A stretch of DNA of 64,000 nt from Gnetum montanum (lineage: Eukaryota > Streptophyta > Gnetopsida > Gnetales > Gnetaceae). The position numbers and the translations under genes are program-made. Shown piece by piece: positions 24,139 to 34,879 of the stretch (position 1 is its first letter; the number at the start of each line of letters is the position of its first letter). The notes under the pieces are model-generated. The model saw only the letters and a list, made by a program, of their open reading frames with translations, did no database searches and had not been told where the DNA came from. The stretch covers positions 529,542 to 593,541 of the forward strand of contig MNCI01002242.1 in assembly GCA_015680685.1 (NCBI GenBank), given 5' to 3'.

Positions 24139-24870
24139 ACACTCACCACTTGCCTCCCTTCTTTGGAACTATCACCAAGGAACTAACCCATTCACTATCT
24201 GCAATGGGATATATGAATCTAGCCTTTAGTGAGTTTTCAAACTCTTGCTTGACTACCTCTTTAAGTTTTGGGTTAAGCCTTCTTTATGGTTGGCATCATG
24301 GTTTTATTGTTAGATTAGTATGTATCTGGTTTTGACAAATTATTGGATCAATTCCTGTGATCTCATCATAAGACCACGCAAATGCTATTAGTCACTTGTT
24401 AACTACTTCTAATAGCTTCTTCACTTGCTCCTTGTCTAAGTTGGCATTGATTATGACCAACTTCGGATTATTCAGAAAAGCATATTCAAGTGCTGCCGGT
24501 AGGACCTTTAGTTCCAACAGTTCTAGGTCAACTTGATATGGGTTACCTAGTTATCCCCATTCTTTCTCTTCTTCTTAACCTTCATGTGAGTAGGAATGTT
24601 TTCTTTGTAGTTGTTCTAGCTTATTAGCTTATCCTAAGTAGGCACTTATGATTTGATTTACTAGTTTTATGTATATTTTTTATTCAATTTCCTTGTTTGT
24701 AATCAACCACTAGGTGCCTTCTTGTTGGATGGCTACTACATATAAGCACTTCTACACACACATTTCTTCTACACATTAGTTGCATTCTGTATTCTCTTCT
24801 TGTCTAACTATCCATATCTTTGGCATGCAACTACACCCATTATCACTATATGTGATACATAGAACTCTAC

Positions 24871-26015
24871 ATCTTTGAATGATTCCTACTTCATCTTCCT
24901 TGAAAATTTCCAAGGACAAATCGCAAATACCAATCTTAGCATTGACCGTGCTAAGCTAAGATATTCCCATTATGATTGGGAATTTTCCCTTGTTTTTACC
25001 TACATGAATAACCAGAAAATCTGCAGGGTAGGACCAACCACTGATGGTGATGGTCACATCATCCACTTATCCTAGTGGAACTATAATTGATTGATCTGCA
25101 AGCTCTATCTAGATGTTTCTCTTCTTCAACGGTGGTAGATTCCAGGCCTAATACATATCTTGAGACATCATGTTCACTCCTAACATAGAATTGAGTAGAG
25201 CCTTGCATGGCTTTTTCCCTACTACTTATAGGTACACCAAAGAGCTTTCATGATCTATTTGTTTATGAGGAAGTGCTTTGGCCTTAATCTAATGGGTAAT
25301 GGTTTGCATCAACATGACAGTTGTGAAGTTTGTGGTTGACAAAGATGGAAGCTTGTCGTTTCTAGGAGGATTGAATGTGTTCCCCATCTATTGAACCTTC
25401 TTTGGATTCGTTTAGAAAAATGATCATTTCCTTGACTATGGTTCCTGCATGATTGTCTCCTCCTACATAGTCACTGCCCTAGTTGCATTTTTCTATTGTG
25501 GTTGTGATGGTAGTTTCCCCTACATTACAGGTGGGGGCCACAATTGATAAAGGATTTGGATGTTGACTTAGTGAACCAATCACTTGTGGATACATGTATG
25601 GATTGGACTCTATCCTAGTGGTGTAAGTCTATAGTATTCTAGTGGATAGTATTGCAAAGCTTGAACTACTACATTACCTGGAGAGATTGGACATTGAACA
25701 TAGTATCCATATGGGTCAGGTTGCCTATATGGGTACAATTGTCACGGTGATGGCATTGTCTAGGATTGGGATTGTTGCCACTACTAATGATATTGCTCCT
25801 ATGGTTGTGGATACACTCCCCTAGGGTAGTAAGCTAGTTGGAAAGTTTGATGGTAGTTACCTTAAGGATAAGGCAACCTTCTAGGTATCTATTTTTTCAC
25901 AAATCTTGGGTTTAATGCATATGCCCCTATTTCTTGCAAATGTGCCATAACTAGGCAGCACACCTTGGAGTGGTCATATTTGCACATAGTACAACCTTCT
26001 TCCTCATCTAAGATC
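24871..26015 (-). pseudogene. Element D gag C-terminus and protease
   Basis: Minus strand from 26015: LDEEEG followed by CTMCKYDHSKVCC, the first zinc-binding cysteines. Next are a tyrosine/proline/glutamine-rich tail with YPYRQPDPYGYYVQ and the conserved NATRAV, as in element A (31800-32360). The protease region reads CKALLNSMLGVNMMSQDMYW (expected D-S/T-G changed to N-S-M), then DDVTITISGWSYPADFLVIH and PIIMGIS. The catalytic aspartate is lost. The gag breaks off at 26015 and its N-terminal part resumes at 43190, because element F1 is inserted there. Confidence 0.8.
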
Positions 26016-26064
26016 CTACCCGAACAGTCAGCCACCTACCCGAACAGTCAGCCACTGAAGCGAC
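26016..26064. repeat. Exact 20-bp tandem duplication at the D/F1 junction
   Basis: cctacccgaacagtcagcca occurs twice in direct contact (26016-26035 and 26036-26055). It lies between the last recognisable gag base of element D and the first base shared by the two F-family members (26065). It could be a footprint of the insertion event or an assembly slip. Confidence 0.7.
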
Positions 26065-26310
26065 CGTTGGCACATTTCTACCATTTTATGGAGTAGGGTT
26101 TGACAAAGGACCCCATTTTTCATCTGGCCTGTGTTGATCGTAAAAAGAAATGATTTGCTGAGATTTAGATCAGGGACTTAGGCACTTTAATGGTTAAAAT
26201 AAATAGGTTTTTCAGATATTATTTGCTGTTAAATAAAATGACCGGCAGAATACAAGAAGAGGCTAAGTATTAAAAAAACAAGTGGATAATGCTTTGCATG
26301 TTCAAGACAC

Positions 26311-26460
26311 TTAGAAGCTGGCTGCCCCCTTGCTGACAGACATGTTTCTCTTGTGAAAGTACACCGTGGATTCCTGTCCTGCATTTACAAGGATGCTTTT
26401 CCATGACCCTGGAATGGTTTTAGGGCGAGGGATACCTATATTCCAGATCTGAGCATCGAC
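26311..26460 (-). pseudogene. Possible terminal exon of an unidentified gene
   Basis: Minus strand: an acceptor-like tttctag at 26467-26461 is followed by a 150-bp open frame beginning VDAQIWNIGIPRPKT and ending in SVSKGAASF and a stop at 26313-26311. Composition is protein-like and quite unlike the surrounding retrotransposons. I do not recognise the protein. It is in the opposite orientation to the CK1 and MED16 pieces nearby, so it would be a third captured fragment. Confidence 0.3.
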
Positions 26461-27519
26461 CTAGAAATTTTAAAAAAAATCATGTGTAAATATCATTACG
26501 GCATAATAATGTTAGAAATCGTGGTAGCTGTGCCAAGAATGGTGGATGAAAAGCTGTTACATTATGAATCGCTGAGGAGGTTACGGCAGAATGGAAGATG
26601 AATCAAGGCACCGATGGAAGAGGCAGGAAAACGAAATGAAGCAGAGCTGTCGGATATGCAGAAATGGAAGCCAAAGCGGCAGTTATGGATTCACTGATCA
26701 AAGCCAAGTGGAAGCTGTATCATCCGGAACATGTTTGATAAAGGGAACCCTACTTGAAATATGGGTGAAACAGTTGAGCGGTTCGTAGAAGTGGTCAATA
26801 AATTCAACAGACTTAAAGGAGGAAGAAACTGTTTCATTGCATGAATCACAGTTGGTACAAAGTTCTTCTAGGACCAGGCAGAGCAGGCCGTTATGGTGGA
26901 CGGTTGCAGTCATGATCGTGATTGAATTTCTTACGGGTTTCATGTCGAGCGTCATGTAATATTCATTTCTCAAACTTCTGTTGCGGGGGATGACGATCCA
27001 TCAATTTTACGCTTTAATAGAGCGGACGTTTCACGGTTTGATTCATTCCGCAAGGACTTTCCTAATCACGATGAGTTTCAGTCACAAAGAAATTTAAATT
27101 TCATGCAAATATCGATTATATTGATCAAGCCGTCAAGCACTCAATGATCAGATAAAAACAAATGCTGTGAGAAGGAACGTTTGTTAAGGCAAAAATAAGC
27201 TATTAGATTACTTCAAAACTATCAGTATTGTTGAAACTGCCGGTTCCTTGGTACAAAATATAATTTCCTGGCGACAAGTGAACCATCATTTGCCAATATT
27301 GCAATATTATATTAACGTCAAGTGATAAGAAACCTGTGTCAGGCTATCTGTGCATCAAAACTAACGTATCATGTATGACGAGGGAGAAACGCTACGGCAC
27401 AGATTAAATCTACCGTACTTCTGATACAAGGATGATATTTTAAAAGTTTCCTAGACGTTTATCAAACATGTTATGCCCTTTAACTATGGAAGGCTCACAC
27501 GTGGCGTAGCAAATCTTCA
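26461..27519. other. Interior of F1 without assigned genes
   Basis: Higher-complexity, host-like sequence. A 91-codon minus-strand frame at 26973-26698 (containing KPVRNSITIMTATVHHNG) might be coding but matches nothing I know. Intron sequence from captured genes is a possible source. Confidence 0.35.
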
Positions 27520-27850
27520 ACGCTGCCCGGTGCCTGCAATTTTTTGTGCAAGTCACTACTCACCGAATTCACATCATACTTCCGTTACAACATTCAAAGT
27601 CTGCAATTCAGTGACAAGCCAGATTATGCCTACCTGAAGAATTTATTTCGTGAATTGTTTATTCAACAATGTTTTGAATATGATTATGTTTTTGACTGGA
27701 CCATCTTAAAGTACCAACAAACACTCAGTTCTTGATCAATGCCAAAACCGCTGTCGGCACAGCAAGATCTGGGCAGTGGAGCAGGACAATCATCTGCTAC
27801 ATTTGGTGCAGCTGCCGGCACTGTTCATGAGCAAACTGAAACTGTCGAAT
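27520..27850 (+). pseudogene. Casein kinase 1-like C-terminal fragment
   Basis: The frame from about 27541 reads [15 protein letters not shown], then [18 protein letters not shown] and [16 protein letters not shown]. This is the unmistakable end of the kinase C-lobe of plant casein kinase 1-like proteins (CKL). After YQQ a stop (27733-27735) is followed in the same frame by a Ser/Gly/Ala-rich stretch (SGAGQSSATFGAAAG) like the linker tail of these kinases. The ATP-binding and catalytic parts are absent, so this is a fragment of roughly the last third of the gene. CKL kinases phosphorylate Ser/Thr on many targets. No GT-AG intron is obvious. It lies in tandem with a MED16 piece. Confidence 0.85.
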
Positions 27851-28070
27851 TCCCAAAGGAGGCTAATACACAAAATTATGTTGCAACTTTCCAAATGAAT
27901 ATTAATTCATCTCAAGCGGCAAAGGTGACGTGGACATCGTCAGATAGATCATTTGTGATGCGTGTCATGGTGGGAAAGCTTCATCTTCTGGTAGCAGAAC
28001 GACCTCCTACGTATGGTGCAAGTTCAAATAAGAGAGCACAAAATGCACACCTGGAAAGTTCGAGGAACCA
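27851..28070 (+). other. Open stretch between CK1 and MED16 fragments
   Basis: The CK1 frame stays open to 28101 (120 codons from 27739), with Ser/Thr-rich sequence including KVTWTSSDRSF. The junction between CK1 tail and MED16 must lie in this stretch but I cannot place it. It may also contain a third source. Confidence 0.35.
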
Positions 28071-28565
28071 CACATTTTCAGTCAACCTGAAGAGGCCTTA
28101 GCATCTTGGAAAGTTTTTGCAGATGTTACAGGGTTACTACTTCGTGAGTTAGAGCTTCATCCCCCAGAAAAAGTTTAGCGTAAAGGAATATGTTTGGTGG
28201 GCTCTGGTTTGATCTTGTGGATTCTCAATCGTTTTTTGAAGATCATGATGGAAGCACCTCTACATCTTCAGGCCTGTTTGAGATTTTGGCGAGGAATTCT
28301 GTTGACAGCTTCTTGGATGTGAAAAGCTGTGGGTATAGAGCATACTTGGGGCTAATGGGCTCTCGAAGGGATGTAATCATTGCATCATGGAAGACTGGTC
28401 TACATGGTGTATGGCATAAGTGCATACGATGTGGCCGCCAGACCTCAGCATTAGCATTGCATACTTCTCCAGGAGGCACCACCAACCGTGGAAATGCATC
28501 CGATACGTGGTAGATTGGGCGATGGGTGTCCAATCTGTGGAAATCCTTGGTTACTTGTGGTTTAA
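28071..28565 (+). pseudogene. MED16: MED16 (Mediator subunit 16 / SFR6) C-terminal fragment
   Basis: The frames read LASWKVFADVTGLLLRELEL and HPPEKV, a stop, then after a shift MFGGLWFDLVDSQ, then YRAYLGLMGSRRDVI and KTGLHGVWHKCIRCGRQTSA. After a stop and another shift comes CPICGNPWLLVV with the terminator at 28563-28565. This order is the C-terminus of plant MED16, whose zinc-ribbon-like ending has a C-x2-C pair in KCIRC and another in CPICG. MED16 is a tail-module subunit of Mediator involved in cold, iron and defence gene expression. Two frameshifts and at least two stops make it a pseudogene. The block is continuous over ~165 codons, which is compatible with a processed copy. Confidence 0.8.
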
Positions 28566-28915
28566 CATTTCTCAGCCATATCCATTATTGCTTTTGTACA
28601 AAATCTAAAGAAGTATGAATATTTAATTGTAAAAATATAGTTATTATTTAAGAAGAAAGGGAATTTATGGGATAGTTGTTCAATGTCCTATATGTATGAA
28701 ACAAGTGTCAATTATAATTTTTAATATCTATGGTAGTTATAACTAACTACCATGGTGGTTGTAACTTTCTCTATATAGTGTTTATAACTTGCAACCGAAT
28801 TCTAATTTCTTATAATGTTGTAACTAGAGAATATGATCTCTATGGCATTGTAACTAACCTTAAGCTTCCACAATGATTGTAACTACTCCAAAGCCACTAT
28901 AAAAATAGCTTCAAG
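28566..28915. other. AT-rich F1 segment next to element A
   Basis: Repeated short motifs of the type gttgtaact occur at 28750-28890 and a TATA-like ctataaaaatag at 28897-28908. It could be the promoter part of an LTR if F1 is LTR-derived. Otherwise nothing was recognised. Confidence 0.35.
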
Positions 28916-28920
28916 GGTAG
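28916..28920. other. Target-site duplication of element A (left copy)
   Basis: GGTAG here, AGTAG at 42092-42096 after the 3' LTR. Four of five bases match, as expected after one mutation. Confidence 0.7.
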
Positions 28921-28953
28921 TGATGAAGTGTCATTTAGTCAATACGTCAACTG

Positions 28954-29009
28954 GGCCGCGTATACGGGGTCGCGTATACGCGGCCGCGTATACGGGGTCG
29001 CGTATACGC
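28954..29009. repeat. Two perfect 28-bp GC-rich units with CGCGTATACGCG palindromes in U3
   Basis: The unit begins ggccgcgtatacggggtcgc and ends with gtatacgc, and occurs twice without change. It contains cgcgtatacgcg, a perfect 12-bp palindrome, about 100 bp upstream of the TATA box. The 3' LTR holds only a single shorter version (cgtatacgcagcc). Confidence 0.9.
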
Positions 29010-29085
29010 GGCCGCGTCAACGCGGGCCCATCAACGTAGCCACCCTACGTCGATGTGGCCCCATTTACGCAGCCACCATTCCCAA

Positions 29086-29097
29086 CCTATAAATAAG
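29086..29097 (+). promoter_or_regulatory. TATA box of the element A 5' LTR
   Basis: CCTATAAATAAG, followed by AGGGCC. The same box occurs in the 3' LTR near 41317 and on the minus strand in the solo LTR near 24055. It marks the likely start of the genomic RNA within the next 30-40 bases. Confidence 0.72.
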
Positions 29098-29861
29098 AGG
29101 GCCTTCCACCTTATTTAGGCATCTTTTGAGTAATTGGAGCGAAGCTCTTGCAGTTTGTTCTCACAAGAGATAGAATATTTTCCAAGTGCCCGCAGCAGGT
29201 GTAAGAAAAGTGATCAGCTCCTTATTCGAGCGCTGATGTATCTAAGCCCATTGGTGTGACGGCAATAAAGATGAACTATTCAAGCAATCCTTGCAGCATT
29301 TGGACTTAGTTATTTTATGCAATTAATAGTTTAATATGTTTATGCTTTATTAGTTACTTGTTAATTACTTATGTTTTCATTATTATAATTTCAATCATTA
29401 TTGTTCATTCACAGTTCATTAGAGCCATAAGTACGACCATCTCGAACGTAACCCAAACACTTGGTAAGCCCAGTGACGCTTAACGTCTGGTAACCCAGAA
29501 GTGTTAGGAGATGCTCAGAACGTGCTCGGAAGATGGGACCGGATACTTATGCTAGGAGTAGTTAATATTTAGATTAAGATAATTTTAGATTAATTAATAT
29601 TCTATCCTTATTTTCCAAGATAATTAGTCGTCGAAAAGATAATTAAAAAGATATAAAAATCATTAGCCTTAGTCTCACTTAACCATCATAAACAGAACTT
29701 CACAAGTGAGATTAGGATAACAACGACTGTTCTAACCCAAGGTTTCACTGGTTAGAAGTTTGGTGTATGTTAAGTGCTTACAGTCTACGGATTTCGACCG
29801 AGTTGTGCATGAACGCTCGTGATTCGTATGGTTGGGCGTAGGGATACCTAGCCACTCATCA

Positions 29862-29881
29862 TTGGCATTGTTGCCGGGGAC
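29862..29881 (+). other. Primer-binding site of element A
   Basis: TTGGCATTGTTGCCGGGGAC begins directly after the LTR end. It closely matches the Athila-type PBS (TGGCGCCGTTGCCGGGGA) and would pair with the 3' end of a host tRNA to prime minus-strand synthesis. Confidence 0.85.
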
Positions 29882-30006
29882 TATTAGTCTTACATGCATC
29901 ATTTGACCTTAGTGAAATTATCATTTAAGTCATTGGAACGGACCTAGGGTAGAAATATTTACGCACGCTAGGTGAATTCAAGTAAATAGTAAAGTACACT
30001 GATTAT

Positions 30007-32366
30007 ATGGACCATCTAACGTCCAACATGTCTTCTCACAGGAGAGATGTATTCGAACCGCCGGTGCCACAAGAATGTCGGGTGGTGTACAAACATCCCG
30101 ATGAATATGTCCCTGATTTCACACTCATCCTACATCAGGATGAGCATCTCCAATGGCGGGACATGGAGGGTAGCATCGTGCTACTACCCAACCAAGCGGC
30201 TCCTACGATACTATATTACAATTTGGGCAGATTGGGCATCCAAGAGCAGGTGGTAGAGTATGTCATGGAGGACCATGACTACCGAGACTATTGTCCCATG
30301 TATGCTCAATGAACAAGAGATCAGCAGCAGGCGGAGAGATATGAACAGCAAAAGAGGAAGCAATTCAGCAACCCCTTATTCTCCCAAGGGCCGCAAGACG
30401 ATGGGGATCTTGTCTTTCATGATACCCATTCGACCTAACTTCCCCTGGGGCAGCAGTTCATCCAGTCAATCATTCAGAACAAACCTCCAAGTGACCACAA
30501 TCCTCAAGGGGATGGAGGATCATGCAGCAAGGCTGGGCTGGATGACCAAGGCCATCATCAGGGTAGATGGGGAGATCGCCATCGGAGCAATGGCGATGCC
30601 TCTCCTTCTTCTCTGTCCTCCCCCTCTCCTGCACCTTCCTCCAGCTCAGGCTCTGAGCGTAACAGGGGAAGGTTGGAGCGAAAGGATGGTGGTAAACCGG
30701 TTCAAAAGGAGCAACGTGAGGAAGCACACGACCAATCACGTGATGCTCACCAGCATGAAAGGAGGGGTAGCCAGAATCGTCATAGACATCATGGTCCCCA
30801 ATAGGACTATGATTCAGATGAGTCGTTGTTAGCTACTCAGAGCATGCTCCATATCGCAGAGGCAATTCACATTCCAAGTAGGCACATAAAGGATAGTCGG
30901 ATCAAGCATGTTGATATGAACAACATCCCCAAATTTGAAGGGGATACAATTTTGATCCGCAGACCCACCTGCAGGCGTTCCATGATGCTTGCACCCTGCA
31001 AAACATTGATAATGATTGGCAACAGTTGAAGCTATTCCCTTGCACGCTTATCAAAGAAGCTGAAAGTTGGTACCGATCCTTGGAGTCGGAATCAATCAGA
31101 AGATGGAGTACAATGCCTGAAATCTTTAATGAAAAATATCAAACGTACTCGAGAGTGGTGAATCTGAGATGGCAGATCCAAGGATGGAAACAAGGGAATC
31201 ATGAATCCTTGGATGCCTCCATGAGTAGGTATTACTCATTGTTACATTTGTGCCCTAGTCATGGTTACTCTCAGCGGGCATAGCTTTGCCACATCATTGA
31301 TGGGCTCCATTTTGAAATGCAAAAGACCCTGGGCATGTATGCCAAGAGACGATTGTCAGAGCTAAGGGCCCATCAGTTACAACGTCTCATTGATTAGGTG
31401 GCCAAGGAAGAAGGAGAATTTAGGAAAAAGGAGAGTGCAGAAGAATTCAACTGGGATCCTTCCCTCAGAAAGAGGGAGGTCTAATTTTGTGATGAGGAGG
31501 ATGAGTCACCACTGGAAGCAGCGGTGAATCGGAAGACTTTGCCATTACAAAAGTTTGCATTCAAAATATCAGCAAAGGTGGACAAAATGTGGGATTATTT
31601 GGACGAGAAATTTCAAAGTGTACTAAAAATTGCAGAAGAGTCCAAAGAACAAGGTAGCGACCGTGATCGGCGCAGGAAGAAGGGAGCTGAACGTGCCTAA
31701 CATAAGGGTAAGGGAAAAGTTGCTGTAGTAAAGCAGGTTGTAGACTCTGACACCGAGGAGGGCCATGAATGTGGCATATGCCAATATGAACATCCTAAGG
31801 GATGTTGTCCTATGGTGTCCCACCTTCAAGAGTCTAGGGTGTATGCCTTGAACCCTCGTTTGGCACAGCAGCAGACACCCCGAAGGTTTCCTTATCCACA
31901 AGGCAACCCCAGGCGATTCCACCAGCAGTAGCAAGGATATTATCCATATGAATACTTCCAACAGTGGCAACAACCACAAGCGTGGGGGATACCACCTCCA
32001 AGGCAACAGTACCCTTACAAGCAACCAAATCCTTATGGGTACTATGTTCAGCAACTGGTCTCCCCAAGAGACTCTTCCAGTCATGCGACCTTTCCCAGCT
32101 ACTACCACCCCCTCGAATATTTTCAACATCCATCTCCATTGCCTAGGGGGACAAACTCACATCTCTTCTACCCTCCGTCACCTTCTTCTGTCATTCCACC
32201 ACACCATCCCACTCAATTGCCACCCGCTCCATCAATGCAGGGAGAAATACCGCCACAACCACAGCAACGAAACGCTACGAGGGCTGTTAACTTACAACCA
32301 ACACCTCAACCGAGTGGACCAGAACCCAAGCCACGCAAACATCCCTTTTTCGGCCCAATAATTTGA
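30007..32366 (+). pseudogene. Element A gag
   Basis: Starts with ATG at 30007 (MDHLTSNMSSHRRD). It runs in one frame, with stops at 30310 and two further places, to about 30955, where a one-base shift moves it to the frame of 31026. The core retrotransposon-gag region is LIKEAESWYRSL, then NEKYQTYSRVVNLRWQIQGW and HESLDASMSRYYSLLHLCP. A decayed zinc knuckle (CGICQYEHPKGCC, near 31770-31810) follows, then a Pro/Gln/Tyr-rich tail ending at 32366. Gag forms the virus-like particle that holds the RNA. Element D gag matches throughout (same RQIQGWKQG and YYSLLHKC positions). Confidence 0.85.
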
Positions 32367-32479
32367 ACACACCCTCACCTATGCCTGTGGCCAGTGCCCC
32401 CGAACCTACCAACGCCTCTACCATCATACCACCCAAGCAGTCCTCCGTTCCGTCGCACTCCAACATCTAGATGGTCATG

Positions 32480-32900
32480 CTCACACATGCCGTAACTGAC
32501 TGGATCAAATCAGGTTCTCTTCCCCAGAAATTGACAGATCCGAGAAGCCCCCTAATCTATCTTTAGGTGGCAGGGAATGAGTCGTGCAGAGCTCTTCTGG
32601 ATTCATGGTTAGGGGTTAATTTGATCTCTCAAGATATGTACAAGAACTGGAACTTTCCCCCATTAAAGAAGAGCAACATCCAACTCAAGTTAGCATATCA
32701 GTCCATCATTGTTCCCTTGGATTTGGTGGAGGACATTGTGACCACCATTTGTGGGTGGTCCTTTCCTGCTAATTTCCTAGTCATCCATGTAGAGAATTGT
32801 AAAGGGAACTTCGCAATCATCATGGGAAGAGCCTAGCTAAGCATGGTGGACACATGACTAGGACTCCGAGATCTGTCCCTAGAAATTTCAAAGGAAAATC
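32480..32900 (+). pseudogene. Element A protease
   Basis: The open frame 32567-32836 holds SCRALLDSWLGVNLISQDMY, where the catalytic D-S/T-G is changed to D-S-W. It continues with PLDLVEDIVTTICGWSFPAN and FAIIMGRA before a stop. Aspartic proteases of this type cut the Gag-Pol precursor. The altered active site suggests loss of function. It lies in a different frame from gag, so a shift or deletion separates them. Confidence 0.78.
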
Positions 32901-33112
32901 CTTTTAGGAAGATCAAGAAGAAAAGATTTCCATGTATCGCGTACAGTGATTCAGGGTGCAACTGTGTGCAGCAGTTATGGTCCGCTAAGCAGATATCCAT
33001 TTAAGCATGCAGTCGGTGTACCGAGGAATCACCTATTCAACAGTGCCTATACGCAGCAGCCACTAACTAAGAGGGCACCCAATGGCTGACAGCTGATCCT
33101 AATAGCAGCACA

Positions 33113-34270
33113 TTGTGCATGGAACCGTCTGAGGGGCTAGTACAAGCCTATGTTGATAGCATGGATGAGATGGAAGTGGTTCATCAACAGATCTCCACTG
33201 TTGATGACCAAGATGATTGGGGAACACTACAAATCCCTGAGAGCTTCAAACAAGAGCCCCTAGAGCTAAAGTCTTTACTGGCTCACTTGGAATATGCATT
33301 CTTGCAAAATGGCAAGCCGGTAATTATTAATGCTACCCTTGCTCCTAAACAGAAAAAGAGATTGTTGGGAATGGTAAACAAATGGGTTGCTACATTCGCA
33401 TGGTCATATCCTGAGTTGACCGGAGTTGATCCCAAGGTTTGCCAGCATCGAACCTACCTTGACCCTTCCATGAAGCCACGACGACAGCCACAAAGATGGT
33501 TGAATCCCAAATTGAAGCAAATCGTAAAAAATGAAATTGAACAATTGCTCAAGGTGGGATTCATCTATTCTACCACTGATAGCGAATGGGTTAGCCCACT
33601 TGTTATCGTAACCAAGAAAGGTGGCAAGTGGAGGGTCTATATTGATTTCTGGTTGCTCAATATGGTGACCTTCAAGGACCACTTCCCACTCCCATTTGTG
33701 GACCAAGTGTTGAACACCATCATAGGACACCGATACTACAATTTTTTGGATGGTTATATTGGTTATGACCAAATCCAAATAGCACTAGAGGACCAGGCCA
33801 AAATAGCGTTCACAAGTCCATGGGGGACTTTTGCATATAAAAAGATGTCCTTTGGCCTGTGTAATGCGCCTGCGACATTCCAATGCCTTGTCCTAAGCAT
33901 CTTTTAGCAACAAATTGGCAATGGTGTAGAAGTCTTCATGGATGACTTCTCCACCTATAGGATCACGTTCGAGTAAGCCTTGGACCGTCTAGAGTAGGTT
34001 CTAAAGAGGTGTGTAGATACCAATCTACTACTCAATTGGCAAAAGAGCCATTTGATGGTCCAAGAGGGCATTGTGATGGGGCATCGCATCTCATCAACAG
34101 GGATTAGCGTAGACCCTGAAAAGATCAGGGTCATCCAAGGAATCACCCGCCAACCAAGTACCGTCAAAGATGTTTGGTCATTCCTTGGACACACTAGTTA
34201 CTACTGGCGTTTCATAGAGTGCTTCTCGAAGATAGCTAGGCCATTGGTAGAACTTACAAAAAAGGATGCT
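33113..34270 (+). pseudogene. Element A reverse transcriptase
   Basis: The frame 33113-33907 is open for 264 codons. It contains KPRRQPQRWLNPKLKQIVKN, then FIYSTTDSEWVSPLVIVTKK, then GGKWRVYIDFWLLN, FKDHFPLPFVDQVLNTIIGH and FGLCNAPATFQ. After a stop at 33905 the catalytic block VFMDDFSTY follows (about 33933-33959), then the thumb region LNWQKSHLMVQEGIVMGHRI and FLGHTSYYWRFI. The FMDD form is standard for Athila/Tat. One in-frame stop separates the palm motifs, so the enzyme is broken although most residues are conserved. Confidence 0.9.
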
Positions 34271-34870
34271 CTGTTCCTTTGGACCAAGGAATGCGAGTCT
34301 GCATTCCAAGCGCTGAAACAGAAACTTGTAGAAGCTTCTTTCTACAGGCACCTGATTGGTCCAGACCTTTTCACATTATGAAGGATGCCTCCAACTACGC
34401 CTTGGGATCCATGCTTACACAGTGTGATGATTAGAAACGTCCCTATTATATCCACTGTGCAAGCCGTAGCATTGTGGGTGCTCAACTGAACTATACCATC
34501 ACCGAGAAGGAGTTTATGGCGGTGGTGTTTGCCTTGGACAAATTTCGGCACTATGTGCTCAGATACAAGGTATTTGTGCACACTGACCAAAGTGCTATTT
34601 GGTTCCTGATGAACAAACCAACGGTGAGCCCCCACATAATCCAGTGGCTAGTGATTCTTCAAGAGTTTGATCTTACCATGGTAGATCAAAAGGGGACCAA
34701 GAATGTGGTTGCTGACCACTTGTCTCGGTTACAATGGGATGATGCAGAAGAGGAGGTGCCCTTATCTGATCAGTTTCCAGATGAACTCCTCTTCACATGC
34801 GCCATTGATCCTCAAGCACCCAAGGAATATCCTTGGTTCAACCACATCCTCACCTACCTTATGACCTAGG
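34271..34870 (+). pseudogene. Element A RNase H
   Basis: After RT, ESAFQALKQKLVEA leads into RNase H. Frame 34474-34869 reads LNYTITEKEFMAVVFALDKF, then FVHTDQSAIWFLMNKPTVSP, then QKGTKNVVADHLSRL. The E in TEKE, the D in HTDQS and the D in VADHLS correspond to catalytic acids. The first catalytic aspartate segment (MKDASNYALGSMLTQ) is reached after a frameshift near 34378. This domain removes RNA from the RNA-DNA hybrid. Confidence 0.87.
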
Positions 34871-34879
34871 AGCTGCCAA

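Larger units (their letters stand above)
22701..24870 (-). pseudogene. Element D reverse transcriptase, split by a solo LTR
   Basis: Minus strand. The RT core is cut at the KKGGKW / VCIDFRLLN motif by the solo LTR at 23417-24138. Downstream the frame reads FKDHFPLPFVDQILDTIVGH, then YYSFLDGYNGYNKICI, then TYKHMSCGLCNVPTIF. The catalytic motif is VFMDDFSTYGL with FMDD at 23139-23128. FMDD rather than YVDD is usual in the Athila/Tat branch. Upstream, 24870-24140 holds the decayed N-terminal part of RT. Multiple stops make it a pseudogene. Confidence 0.84.
28921..29861 (+). repeat. 5' LTR of element A
   Basis: Starts TGATGAAGTG, ends GCCACTCATCA. Compared with the 3' LTR it is 42 bp longer, mainly because of a duplicated 28-bp GC-rich unit in U3 (28954-29009). 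A TATA box CCTATAAATAAG is at 29086-29097. Confidence 0.93.

Noticed and set aside
30260-30832. 190-codon plus-strand frame in element A
   Set aside because: It overlaps gag in another frame. The gag frame is supported by continuity with the conserved core and by the ATG at 30007.
31623-32129. 168-codon minus-strand frame
   Set aside because: Antisense to the gag C-terminus of element A, which matches element D gag in the forward direction.
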